Assembly (NCBI GenBank): GCA_963662175.1
Contig: OY759227.1
Location: 1,644,501 to 1,708,500, forward strand
Direction of reading: 5' to 3'
DNA length: 64,000 bases
Source: Aradus depressus
Lineage: Eukaryota; Arthropoda; Insecta; Hemiptera; Aradidae
Part shown: positions 32,650 through 44,220 of the stretch, piece by piece
Layout of the letters: every line of letters starts with the position of its first letter
Numbering within the stretch: position 1 is the stretch's first letter
Made by a program: the position numbers and the translations under genes
Notes under the pieces: model-generated
What the model saw: the letters and a program-made list of their open reading frames with translations, nothing else
Told to the model about the DNA's origin: nothing
The model's database searches: none

Positions 32650-34200
32650 TTTGCCTTTTCCTTCTTTTTAAAAAAAAATGTTTGTTCACAAAATTTTTTT
32701 TTTTTTTTTTTTATATAAGTTCTTTCAGATTTAATTTCTTCCAATACACAGGTTGATTTAGCTTCTTCCTCGAATCCACATGATAAGCTTCCTCCTTCAA
32801 TACACAGATGGATTAACGTCTTCCTCTAATACACAGGTAGATTAGCTTCCTCCTCAAACGCACATGTTGGCTGGCTCCTTGGTGTCTTCAACTCATTGCT
32901 CAACGATGTATCGAAGTCTCTCTCTCACTTACACTCACTGATTTATTTTTTTATATGCCCAATTCGACGCTCTTTTTATACATATATGCCCATTTTTTAT
33001 ATTTTTATAACTATTTACAATTATTAAACTTATATATATACGTACCTAATTTCTAATAAACAAAAACAAATATTAATCTAAAAATTTACAATTAATCCTT
33101 AACCTAAAGAAAATGTTAACTTAAATTTATAAAAATTTGAACTAATTGAACATAAAAAATATAATACTAAATTTTTACATATTTACAGGATCAGTCATAG
33201 TCATGAAATTAAGTTTGGAAATAATCATGTTGGATGCAGATTTAAGAAATTGCCAATTATTTTACTTTCCGCCTTTACCATCAATATAACATTTGTATGT
33301 ATTCAAAGTAATTATATAGAAAGATTGTATATATAAAAAATTTACTTGAAATAAAAATTAAATAAATCCTTCGGTTTTATTTACTTCATCACACTTCCAA
33401 AATATTACTTAACAATCAAAATTAGGCCTCAATAAGGAATACAAATTTAATTTATTTAATATATATAGTACTTGTCTTTTGAGGTATTAAATTCTTTGAG
33501 ACGTCCTTCATACTTCCTAACTAAAAAAATGTATCTCACATATATTTCATTTCAATTTACTTCCCTAACTAATTACACCCTAAGAATACTTTCGTCGATG
33601 TAGCAAAAATACGGTTCCTCCTATCTCAGGTAGGCAACCAACATTAGAATATAAATCTCCATTATATCGCTAGTTCTTTCTAGTCGACATACAAAAATCA
33701 TCTTCCACGCAAAAAAAATATATATTTCCAATATATCGCTAGTTCTTTCTAGTCGACACACAAAAAAATCATCTCCCACAGATCAAAAAAAAATATAAAT
33801 CTTCAATTAATCACTAGCTCTTACTAGGATTAAAAAAATAATTTCTCCCAAAACAAATCTATATAATCCCGACGTCTAAAAGAATGTCATCAGCAATTTA
33901 ATTTCAAATTTCTCTAATTAATATTACCCTTCGTTTGTTCCTATTCCTAAAGTTATATAATGTGCTCCTACAACTCTTCCCATTCCCATCTACTCTCTCT
34001 ATTAAACAAATTGACGTAGAAAAAATGTTACTCAAAATAATAAATGAAATTGTCTAAATAATAGAATTTATAATAACAAAAATTTACTAACCTATGCATA
34101 CATACAATTTATAAAATATATTATCCTTTCAAGGCTTCTATACAGTTTCGTTCGTCTTTCTAATTTATAATATTATTATGATTTAGTCACGTCCGGTATC

Positions 34201-34932
34201 CTAGCTGAACAGTTCCGAAACAGAAAATCTGTCCCCTTGACTCGGCTTCATCACTATTTTCACATTCATCCTATTTTCTTGAATTTCACTTAATACTAAT
34301 TTTTCTACATTTTGACTCTCTTCCTCCACCTCTTTCTCTAAAATTTGGGTCTGTTCCTCCCCACTGTTATTCTCTGTTCCTTCTACCTCATCAACTTGTG
34401 ACTGACTGTCAATAATAAGAACCTCTTTTTCTACTTCAGAATTCCCTTCATCCAACTTGTTAATTTTTTGAATAAAGTGCTTTTCTAAGTTTTCTCCTGC
34501 TTTATTTATCCTACTTTCAACTCTTTCATTTTCTATTTGAATTTTCTCTAATTGGTTCATCAAATTGTCCACCTTTTCATTTAATTTAACTTCTAAATTT
34601 TTAATGTCGCCTCTTAAATTTCCCATTTCTCCCTTTAATTCTTTTCCCTGTTCTTCTATTTTTTGATTGATATCCCCTCTTAAATTTTTCTCTAGATTTA
34701 CTAATTTATTACCCTGCTTTTCTATATCCCCTCTTAAATTTGTCTCTAGATTTGTAAATTTCTGGGTTATGAATTCCATAAATCTAGCTAGCTTATCTGA
34801 TTTCTCCTCACCTGTACCCTCCGTGGACTCCATTGCGGCTGGAGTCTCCCTTCCTGTATCTTCCGATACTTCCATATCCGAACTCGACCCTTCCTCTCTA
34901 CTTTCCTCCAGAATAGAATTTGAAGAGGACAA
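34201..34932 (-). pseudogene. Gag-like coiled-coil protein, deleted copy
   Basis: The reading picks up at EESREEGSSS, losing the usual MPITRG start, so upstream codons come from LTR sequence. It has the acidic head (ETPAAMEST), a shorter coiled coil with NLRGDI repeats, and the NNSGEEQTQILEKEVEEES linker. After ENRMNV the frame jumps to a tail that is the non-coding region near 23150 in the complete copy. The basic C-terminal part is absent. The protein is therefore a chimera and probably not functional. Confidence 0.65.
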
Positions 34933-35402
34933 ATAATTGGGTTATTATCTATATTTACATATTTAAATTAAAAAAAAACTTATTTGAACAAACAAAACAA
35001 AAATTTACAATGGCACAAAAACATTAAATTAATACTTAAAAAACTATTTCTTTTTTTTTATTTGGGCATATTGAAAAATATATATTATTAATTGTACCTT
35101 CTCGACGCCTCTACCACAAAAACCAGACCCCGTCAACTCTTCACACTTTAATTCCACCCCAGTCAACTTTCATCTAATTGTTCAACTTCATTTTATTTAA
35201 AACATATCAAACCACATGCACCGTTTTAGAGCTAGCTCACGACTCCATTACATTTTACACTATTTCACAGCTGTTTTTTATATGTTTTCTATTTTTTGTT
35301 TCTCAAACACCTTGATATATATCTAATATATATATGATATTAGATTATAATAAAAAAAATTACCTCTTTTCATTAAAAAAATGTTCCGTAGTGTACATCA
35401 CA
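34918..35402 (-). repeat. Truncated 5' LTR of inverted copy
   Basis: It matches the first 485 or so bases of the LTR, from TGTGATGTACAC at 35402 to the TCCTCTTCAAATTCTATTC region at about 34918. It then switches to gag sequence at a short shared ATTCT/GGAG-type boundary. Confidence 0.75.
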
Positions 35403-35629
35403 CTTTCTTATAATCAAAAAGAAACATAAAACATAATGTTACATATGGGATATTCTCCTTTCTGATGGCAATGTTTGCAATTTACAACATACTTATAATT
35501 TACAGGAAATGCATTGTTTTCGTTTTATTTTTACTCTGAGCATACATCCGTCGGCTTACTTACTCTTACTTACTCCGTTGGCGACGAACCCTGAAGATCC
35601 TTAGCCGCCCACACTAGCCTTCTTCACCG
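35403..35629 (+). repeat. Tandem unit 3, right part
   Basis: Resumes unit sequence at CTTTCTTATAATCAAAAAG and follows units 1 and 2 to CTAGCCTTCTTCACCG, with one extra TTACTCTTAC. The LINE 3' end adjoins it. Confidence 0.75.
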
Positions 35630-36973
35630 CGATCTGTCGTGCGCCACCGGTCGCCAGTTCACCACGTGGTGTTCCACAGCATCCTTCTTCACCAGGTCAG
35701 CCCACCTCAGCCTTGGTCTTCCTCGTGATCTGGCTCCTTGGACCTGAGCGTCCATGATGCGTCCTATGGCTGTTTGCTGTCCGCTTCTCACCACGTGTCC
35801 AGCCCATCTTAAGCGCCGTGATTTCATATCTGCAACTACGGTCGGGTGTTGCCAGAAGATGTCCCTCAGCTCCCTGTTGGTTCTGATCCTCCACTCTTGG
35901 GTTTCTCTATCCTTGACCGGACCTGCTATCTTCCTCAGCACTTTATTTTCAAACGTCTGGAAACGTTTCTCCAGATGTGAGGTCAGGGTCCAGGTTTCAC
36001 ACCCATAGATCAGAACGGACTTTACCATGGAGCTGTAGATCCTATACTTCAGGTTCCTTGACAAGGCTCTGGACCGTAGCAGCTTGATGACAGAGAAATA
36101 CGCTCTTTGGGCCTGCAGAAGTCTTCTGTCCACCTCCTCCAACATCGAGTTGATGCTAGTTACCGTGGACCCGAGATACCTGAAGTTCTCAACTCTTGGG
36201 AAGGAGAAGGTACCCACATTTAATTTCTGCTCCAGATGAATATTCTTACTGACTATAAGGTAGTCGCTCTTGTCGACATTAACTTCCAGCCCTACTCTGC
36301 AGCTGTGCTTAAGTAGTTTTCCCGCCTTACTTTTAACTTCTTCTGGGCTGTTTCCTAAGAAGGCCACGTCATCCGCATACGCCAGGACTCCGTTTTCTCC
36401 GGCTATCTGGGTGCCTTCCTCGTTCCTCATCACCTGCCTTATCACTCGCTCAAGGGCCAGGTTGAACAGTAGAGGGGAGAGGCAGTCACCTTGCTTGAGG
36501 CCACTCATAACATCGAAGGGCTCCGAAAGTTCTCCTTGGACCATAACTCTGCTTTTTGCTCCTTCGATACATGCCTTTACCATTCTTATGAGTTTTTCCG
36601 GGAATTTAAATTCTCTCATCATAGCCCACAAACTTTTCCGATGTATTGAATCATAAGCAGCTCGGAAGTCTATGAATAGTGCATGGGTATCCTGTTGCAT
36701 CTCCCATTGCTTTTCCAGAATTTGTCAGAGAACAAATATCTGGTCCAAAGTGCCTCTTCCACGTCGGAAGCCCGCTTGGTACTCTCCAAGGATGCTTTCA
36801 GAGTGGGGGGTCAGCTTCGTTAGGAGGATTCTTGAGAGGACCTTATACGCCACTGACAATAACGATATGCCCCGGTAGTTGCAGCATTCGGTCCTACTTC
36901 CTTTTTTCAGTAAGGGACATATCAGGCTCGTGTTCCAAGCTTCGGGTATTCTTTCCTCTCTCCATATCTTTTA
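35624..36973 (-). pseudogene. LINE reverse transcriptase fragment
   Basis: On the minus strand from 36973: a finger region (CNYRGISLLSVAYKVLSRIL, GEYQAGFRRGRGTLDQIF), an in-frame TGA near 36728, then an open 358-codon frame. The latter has FIDFRAAYDSIHR (first catalytic Asp), SGLKQGDCLSPLLFNLALE, VLAYADDVAFLG (catalytic YADD), a thumb and the RRLRWAGHVVR tail. It is a non-LTR reverse transcriptase of RTE or a nearby clade, which I cannot fix exactly. The endonuclease is missing (5' truncation). The last codons end at the border with tandem unit 3. Confidence 0.8.
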
Positions 36974-37399
36974 TTTTTACTCTGAGCATACATCCGTCGG
37001 CAGATGATGATAATTATACAAAATTATATTTCTTTCACTCACATTTTACAGACTCGGTCCTCCAATCCTTCTCCACTTGCCTTTTTTCCTGACTTCCTCC
37101 AGCCAAACTTTCCGCCAACCTTCCTCCCTCACTTCTATCTCCAACCACTTGTTTGCAACGTTCCTCCCTCACACTCTCCCTCTAAACCACAACACTTCTC
37201 TCTTTCTCTCTCCAGACCACACTCCAACAACCTCTGTTCTCTCTCGCTCCACCACCACACTCCAACAACCTCTGTTCTCTCTCGCTCCACCACCACACTC
37301 CCACTTTTTCCCCCACCCTTCCTGAATCCTCAGTGCTGCCATTTTGATAAACATTTATTTTTTATCATATAAAGAATAACCATTTCTTTTATAGTTATT

Positions 37400-37433
<34 letters not shown>

Positions 37434-38691
37434 TTCCACACGGGACATATCCTTTTCCTTATATAAAAAGAAATCTGTTATTCTTTACATTCCGACTTAT
37501 ACAAATATTGTAAATCTTATTGCACATTCTTTACCATAACAAAGAATATAAACAAAATTTTTTTTTTTTTTTCAATGTCCTATTTCCAACAACCATAAAT
37601 ATAATATAAATTTAATAGATTTTCTCCCCTAAGACTGTTATAATTTGTTACTTGAATGCCCCTAGGATGATATTTTTTTTAAAAAAATATTCCTGTGCAT
37701 TTTTTTTATTTTTTTATTTCTACACAGAGTTACATATAGAGTTATCTATCTAAAAATTTTATGAACATATTTTTTTTTTAATTTCCTTGAATATTTAATA
37801 ATTTTTTTTTTTATTTATTTATCCTGAAACTATACGCGATAATATGCTTTCAACGACCAGTTGGTGGGTAAATATAGCTCGTTTCCGTAAGGGTGCTAAC
37901 TTCCTATAAATCAACAGTGCCCACGTTGTTGACAACCACGGTTTAATAACAATAATAAACCATTTAAACCTATAATTATCTATTTTTTTTTTTTTTGTAT
38001 TTTTTTTATTATTATTTTTTTTTTCTTTTTTTTTCAAAACACCCCACATCCATTAACACATGCAAAATATATCACTAACTAGCTTAGGCTCATATAAACC
38101 CCTATATAAAATTTACCATAAAAATCACAACACCCATCTTTGAATATAATATAATTTCAATAAATAATTTTGTTTTTTTATCATAAAAAAAACCATTAAA
38201 ATATCAAATTTTTGTTCAGAGTGAAGAAGGCACTAAACATTTTTTTTTAAAATATCATTAATTATTATTATTTTTTTTTTTTTTTCTTTGACAGAACACT
38301 ATCCGCTTTACGCATATTAATTAATCTCCGACCTACATGATAATTGTTATCTCTCATAATATAACACAACCACCATAAATACAATAAAATTGCATAAAAA
38401 GAAATACATACAATAACTATTTACATTAGAGACATGTTTATAACTCTCAGTGACAATCATCAAAGACTCTAGACAGCTGTCTTATTTGTTTATCAGTTTT
38501 ATCAGTTCGACTCGTCAACATAGATGTGGTTGCCATCTCATGTATATTACGCTCTATATTAATTTATAATTTAATTATTATTTTATACAATTTTTTTTTT
38601 TTTTTTTTTTAACAATATCACATATTTCCTAATAAATAATCCATAGCTAATAAATTTTTTTTTTTTTTTCACAATTTCTATATAACTGTGG
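36968..38691. other. No gene; low-complexity AT and CT DNA
   Basis: A 30-bp piece of the tandem unit (TTTATTTTTACTCTGAGCAT.., 36968-36996) restarts here. Then come CT-rich repeats (a 38-bp unit with CCAACAACCTCTGTTCTCTC twice at 37225-37300), a 29-base C run (37404-37432) and AT-rich sequence with long T runs. The Ser/His-rich frames over 37000-37370 are products of the CT repeat. Confidence 0.5.
37404..37432. repeat. 29-base poly(C) run
   Basis: An unbroken C run in otherwise very AT-rich DNA. Similar runs lie at 41287-41307 (21 C), 43087-43105 (19 C) and 56751-56778 (28 G). Exact length in an assembly is uncertain. Confidence 0.9.
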
Positions 38692-38988
38692 CGCCCCCCA
38701 CATGTCTTTTTTATTTATTCGTTTTATTATTTTGAATTAATTAATAATCGATAACATTTATTTCAATGTAATTTAAAAACATATGTTTTATGAAAAAGGA
38801 CAATCAATATACATGTTATGTAGTTAGTTTGAGTTGCTTCTCGTTAATTAACATATATATTGATTGTCCTTTTTCATAAAACATATGTTTTTAAATTACA
38901 TTGAACTAAATGTTATCGATTACTATTTATTCAAAATAATAAAACGAATAAATAAAACAAATAAATAAGACATGTGGGGGGCGCCACA
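38692..38988. repeat. Palindromic pair of gypsy LTR ends
   Basis: A plus-strand LTR start (TGTGGCGCCCCCCACATGTC, 38692) runs to about 38848, then meets a minus-strand copy that ends at the same LTR start at about 38988. The two arms, each about 140-155 bp, are joined head to head through GTTAATTAAC. The right arm is the truncated 3' LTR of the gypsy remnant next to it. Confidence 0.8.
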
Positions 38989-39005
38989 CCACTCCCCCTC
39001 CAGCG

Positions 39006-39700
39006 TCAGCGATGGTCGGCCTGGTAGAGATAGGCCGGTTTTATTCTATCGACGGCCACCGTCACCGCTTTCCCCACTCGGCTGATGGTGTAAGTGTTTC
39101 TCCGGCGATGCAGCACCTCGAAGGGACCGTCGTAAGGGGCCTGGAGCGGTGCTTTCACGGCATCATGTCGGACGAATACGTGTGAGCAGTTATTGAGATC
39201 TTTCGGAATGTAGGTCTGACGAAGACTACAGTGGTGGCTGGCCAGTGCTGGTCGCAACTTGATCACCATCTGGCGGAGTTGTGCGACGTAATCGTAATCT
39301 GGAATCGGCTGTCGATCAGCTGGAGCTTCTGCTATCATCTCCCCAGGTAGACGAAGGGTTGCTCCATACGTGTACTCTGCCACCGAGGCGCCCATGTCCT
39401 CGTGCAGAGCCGCTCTCAGGCCTAGCAGTACCGTAGGCAACACCTCGGTCCAGCTGGGGTTATCATGACACCTGACCGCGGCCTTCAGGGTTCTGTGCCA
39501 CCTTTCAACTAAACCGTTAGCTTGCGGATGGTAAGCAGTGGTTCTTATTCTCTTCGTTCCCAGCAGCCGACCGAGAGCCGAAATCAGGCCGGACTCAAAC
39601 TGGCGACCTTGATCAGTAGTTATCCGGTCTGGCACGCCAAAGCGAGTTACCCAGCCAGCGTAAAATCCGCATCAGCGCAGTCCATGGGAAGAGCTTCTGG
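39006..39700 (-). pseudogene. Ty3/gypsy integrase, third copy
   Basis: A 209-codon open frame from PDRITTDQGRQFESG (second catalytic Asp) through YHPQANGLVERWHRTLK (catalytic Glu) to YLYQADHR, the same family as the 26-28 kb copies. It keeps the Trp codon where both of those have TAG. Upstream, a 16-bp deletion against the 26.9-kb copy shifts the frame, and everything before that is gone. It lies between two LTR pieces in the same orientation, so it is an internally deleted element. Confidence 0.8.
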
Positions 39701-39711
39701 ACAACAGTAAT

Positions 39712-39914
39712 TTAGCGATTATAAAAGCTAACAAACTTCAGTTTTTACAATATTTTTAATTAACGAGAAGCAACTCAAACTAACTACATAACATGTATGT
39801 TGATTCCTTTTTCATAAAACATATGTTTTTAAATCACATTGAAATAAATGTTATCGATTATTACTTAATACAAAATAATAAAACGAATAAATAAGACATG
39901 TGGGGGGCGCCACA
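39712..39914 (-). repeat. Gypsy LTR (about 200 bp)
   Basis: The minus strand starts TGTGGCGCCCCCCACATGTC at 39914 and runs to TAATCGCTAAAT near 39712. By position it is the 5' LTR of the 39-kb remnant. Outside it lies AATTTACATTAAAGTAACG, the same flank seen before tandem units 2 and 3. Confidence 0.7.
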
Positions 39915-40857
39915 ATTTACATTAAAGTAACGAAGAATTATTACAATATATATATATATAGATAGTGATAGGTCATTACCGGATGATAGGATTGTCATGG
40001 AATTTCATATGTAAAATTCTTAGAAGGTAAATTGAAAAATACGCTTTGTGACATCTCAAAAAAATGAAAGGGATTGGGGGTTGTGGGGGTAAGCCTGAAT
40101 ATAAGATATTGATAGGTCTTTACGGATGATCGGATTGTCATGGAATTTCAAATGTAGTATTCCTAAACGCGAAATCGAGAAACCCGCTATGTGACATCTC
40201 AAAATATTGAACATTGGTGGGGATTGTGGGGGTAGGCTTATATATTGTAACAGTTTTAACTTCTGCTTTAAATAAATTTTAAATATTTATTTCATAGTTG
40301 CTCTTATCTCAAGGTCTTATTAGGCTTTTACTAACAATGGGTTCTTTGAAGGAGTGAGTAAGAAATATAACAGTTTTACCTTATAATTTACCTTCTGCGG
40401 CTGCATTCACAGGTTAAGAGATTGAAAAATACCTGAATTGGAAATTGGTTGGCGATATAAAAAAATTAAACAAAACACATTTTAGTAACAAAATCGAAAA
40501 TATTATATTTTATCATTTTAAACATTATTTAAACATCAAACATAGGAATAGATACACAAGCTGCGAGTATAATAAATAATTCTACTAAAAGTCCTTTAAT
40601 AGGGATTGAAATATTCGTTATGTGATTTAGATAGACGTTTTATTAAAAAGTTTTATTTTAAGGCATATTTAAATTTCGAACGGGTTAATGGTGAAAAATT
40701 GGATGGTACTCATAGAATGTGCATGTTGCTTGCGGTCGTCCTCTCCTCTTGTTGAGTCCTAAGGAGTCCAGTTGTGCCATGCGGGTTTTCTCCATCCAGT
40801 TTTATACTCGACATCGGTATCTCCAGAGATTATTCCGGGCTGCCTTCGATACAACCA
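39915..40857 (-). repeat. Inverted copy of the tandem-unit 3' part
   Basis: Reverse complement of about 28966-29914, from the unit end GTTACTTTAATGTAAAT to CGGTTGTATCGAAGG. It includes the Helitron-like subrepeats (39960-40250). Similarity ends at 40857. A minus-strand frame (40947-40759) crosses this border and ends GWRKPAWHNWTP; it could be a trace of an older gene from which the unit took its block, but this is weak. Confidence 0.75.
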
Positions 40858-40947
40858 AACATTGCTGAATCCAACCTCCTCCTGATTATGCTGAACTACT
40901 GTAACAATTGGTAATAAAATATGAGTATGCTTTACAGCATCAAACAT

Positions 40948-43900
40948 GTGCTTCCTTCACATGGAATCTTGAAACCTCGACACCCACGTACAGCGTCTTC
41001 GAGTTTCAGATAGGGACTGTCTTCTCTTCTTGTTGAACTGCTCTGCCCCCACTCCCCACTCTTATCACTGCCACACCGTTCTATTTTGCCTTATCTATTT
41101 TATGCCTGTATATTTTTATTTGTTTCACTTATTTATTTATCATTTTCATTATTATGATTATTATTACTTTAAATTATTTTACAAAATTATAATAGATAAT
41201 GTATTTCATTTTATCGTCATTCGATACGGAGCTGAATACCAATATATCGATCTCTTTTCTATCACCAATATGGTTTCTCTACACAACCCCCCCCCCCCCC
41301 CCCCCCCTTACTTGTACAAATGTCACATGTGACGTGATTCAAACTGTCACATATTCCCTGACAGATTAAAAAAAAAATACATTATCATTTACAAGAATAT
41401 TTTTTTTTATAAATTACCTCTTGACATTCTTTTTTTTTTTTTTAACATAATTCACGAATACATTTCGTCTCGCATTTTTTTCTTTACTCGCAACTTTTAC
41501 AAGTAACAATAAAATTTAGAAATATAAATACATATTTATTTTTTTTTTTTTTTTAAACAAAAATAATATTACCAATCGATAATACACTTAAAAATAAAAT
41601 ATACCCAAATTGAGCGAGATAGGCAACACTGTCAATAGTTGATCCATTGGAGCTGGTACAACTAAGTCGATTGTCCCCTTATCACTCAATTCAGCTATTG
41701 ATTGTCGTCCCTACATACTCCTTTTCCAGGAAAAAAAACAAACCTTCAAAGAATTGTAAGTACATTCATTACATACTCTATTATTTCTTAAATTTACCTT
41801 AATAACAAACATTCATAATAGTAAACTGGAAATATATAACTTTCCCTTAACAACACTCGATTCTCCTTTCAGTCGGACTCTTTCCCTACATATTTCCGGC
41901 ATATAGTCTCCTTTTTACAACAAATTGTCGTCTAATGACATTCTCTTGAATTGGCAAATAAGATGAACATCGATCCTCGGTTAGTATTTCCACTGACAAT
42001 ACTTCTTTTCTAATTGTATTAATTACTTTTATATTTACCTAACAAAAAACGTTAATGTTTACACTACTTTAAGATATATTTTTCTTGTTTTATTTCTGAT
42101 ACTCATGCATAACTACTTCAACTATCTTTTTAAATATTATTCAACCATCTTATCTTATTTAAATTCTCATTCGAAAACCACTCACATTTAGCTTCCCATA
42201 CAAAATGAAATGTATTCAGTATACAAGAAAATATATTAATATCCAAACACTACCTTCTCTTCTTTTAACATTCCAAGAGTTAGATTACCACAACCAATAT
42301 CCTTACTTTCCAAAAATCTACATTCCCTTAATTCATTATTCCTTCTGTCTTATTTAATTTATTTAAATATAGTTATTATTATTAGCTCACACAATAACGT
42401 TCCTCAATATAATATAATCTATTACTCTACAATTTCTTACCGCTTTCTGTCATATAGGACTACCAAATATTGACCTATATTCCATAAAAGATATCTGTTA
42501 TTGTTTATTCCTTAAACAAATTTACTTCCTAAGTAACCTTCCTTCTAACAACTGCATTACTTATTTACTTCTATTTTTATTTATTTATTCAACTCGATAA
42601 CCTTACTTATTATACCTCATTTACCTTTCATAAAATTCTCTTCTATTTATTTAAATTTTCTTTTATAGGCTAAGTTTATTTACTTAAACCTTCCATCAAA
42701 GTTCATCCATTGCCATAATCAACTTTGTGAATAGAACACCGACTATACTAGATACATCATATATAATAGATACTATATTCCTATTTCCAGTTTACTTCCT
42801 ACATAATATTTTTAACATATATTTTATTATACTATAGCAGCATACTATATTAAAATAACAAATTCCCATTTATATAACCATAATATATTAAACTTTATAA
42901 CAATACAATCCCCAAAATAACATACTTAATATCGACAACGCAACTTATTTACATGAATTTTATTATACAATATATCAACATTTCTACACAATCACAGCAC
43001 TCAAAATGTCCAATAATCCTCATACTACTTTCAAGTCATAATACCTGATATTATATCTGTTGAGGCCTGGCATTTCCCTATTCCTTCCCCCCCCCCCCCC
43101 CCCCCTCCCCTGCCTTGTAGTGAGTGTACATCGCAGCGCCACTAGGCCCGTTGCAGCTAGCGCAATCTATCTATGAGGAGAGGAGCGGACCTGAACTCAT
43201 CAGTAGTTGTTGATCATCTGACTTGATCTGTCGAACATCAATGGTTGACCATCTAACCTGGTCCCTCACCTAACCTTGACCTCGTTCACCCATGCCGTGA
43301 GTAGAGGCCATGCTTTCATGTTTACCTTTTTTTATATACAGTCCACTTTTATCAGTTATACATACACCCGGCGTGTACATATTGGTCCTACGCCGCCGGA
43401 TCAAAACAGTCCTATAAAAATATTAAGTTATTTTCAAAGTTTATAATCATTTTTATTTAAACTTTTTTTTTTTGAAAATTTGGGATTAGTTTAATTTCAT
43501 TTTTTTCAAAGTGTACCTTTCTTTACCTTATACAATTATATCTTATAGGTACCTTAGGAAGTATTATTTACGTTTTCTATCTTACGTTTTATCCTTTACG
43601 AAATATTGTTTACCTTTTCTTCACCATATAATCCTTGAATGGGCATATATAGTTACAATGGGGTTGTCTAGTCAGCAGAAGGACATAACTTGTACGAAAA
43701 AAAAGGGAAAAAGAACTTTTTTTGTATTAGGGTTGCCCGTCGCAGGTAGTAGATTCGTTAGCAATCGGAAAAGTGGTTAACAGCTTATTTCAGGTAACTG
43801 AACGAATTATTTTCTATTTTAATTAGTAACCTGCTACTTTTGAAAAAGAAATTGTTGAAAATAAATAGATAAATATCTAGTCACCGCTAATATATTGTAA

Positions 43901-44220
43901 CAACGGTTGTGGGATTGATTAATTAATTTACACTAACTTGATTTCGCCAGCTATATGAAACTTAATTCTCAGGGTTATTTCTTATTGAAGGTTCTTTGAA
44001 AGTTCACTGAATTTAATTGTTTTAAATTTTAGATATGGTTCATTTACTTTATTTTCAGGCATTTATTTTAGAATTATTTAAATTTTAATTTATAATTTTT
44101 AGTTTATAATGGTATGGCTGATTTTTTTTTTTTTTTCTTTTATTTTTGACTTTAGCATTGAGCCATTAGCCACTTCCAAAAAAACAATTTTACATATGAA
44201 TGTTCTCTAAAAGGTGAAAT
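40948..44220. other. No gene seen
   Basis: Very AT-rich DNA with long T runs and two C runs (41287-41307, 43087-43105). The open frames (41030-41332, 43511-43780) are AT-driven, with no recognisable motif. A less AT-rich stretch at 43105-43330 has no coding signal. Confidence 0.5.

Larger units (their letters stand above)
31861..35402 (-). mobile_element. Deleted second copy of the 20-25 kb LTR element
   Basis: Minus-strand copy of the LTR element at 20388-25514. A full 3' LTR (32649-31861), the polypurine tract (32669-32650), internal region and a gag-like gene are present. The 5' LTR (35402-34918) is cut short and joined straight to codon 13 or so of the gag-like gene, losing the second half of the LTR and the leader. 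Another deletion joins the middle of gag to a point about 0.9 kb further on. Flanks read CTCT and CTTT, a 4-bp target duplication with one change. The uninterrupted site exists in tandem units 1 and 2. Confidence 0.8.

Noticed and set aside
37004..37372. Ser/His/Pro-rich frames
   Set aside because: Products of a CT-rich tandem repeat, open in several frames at once.
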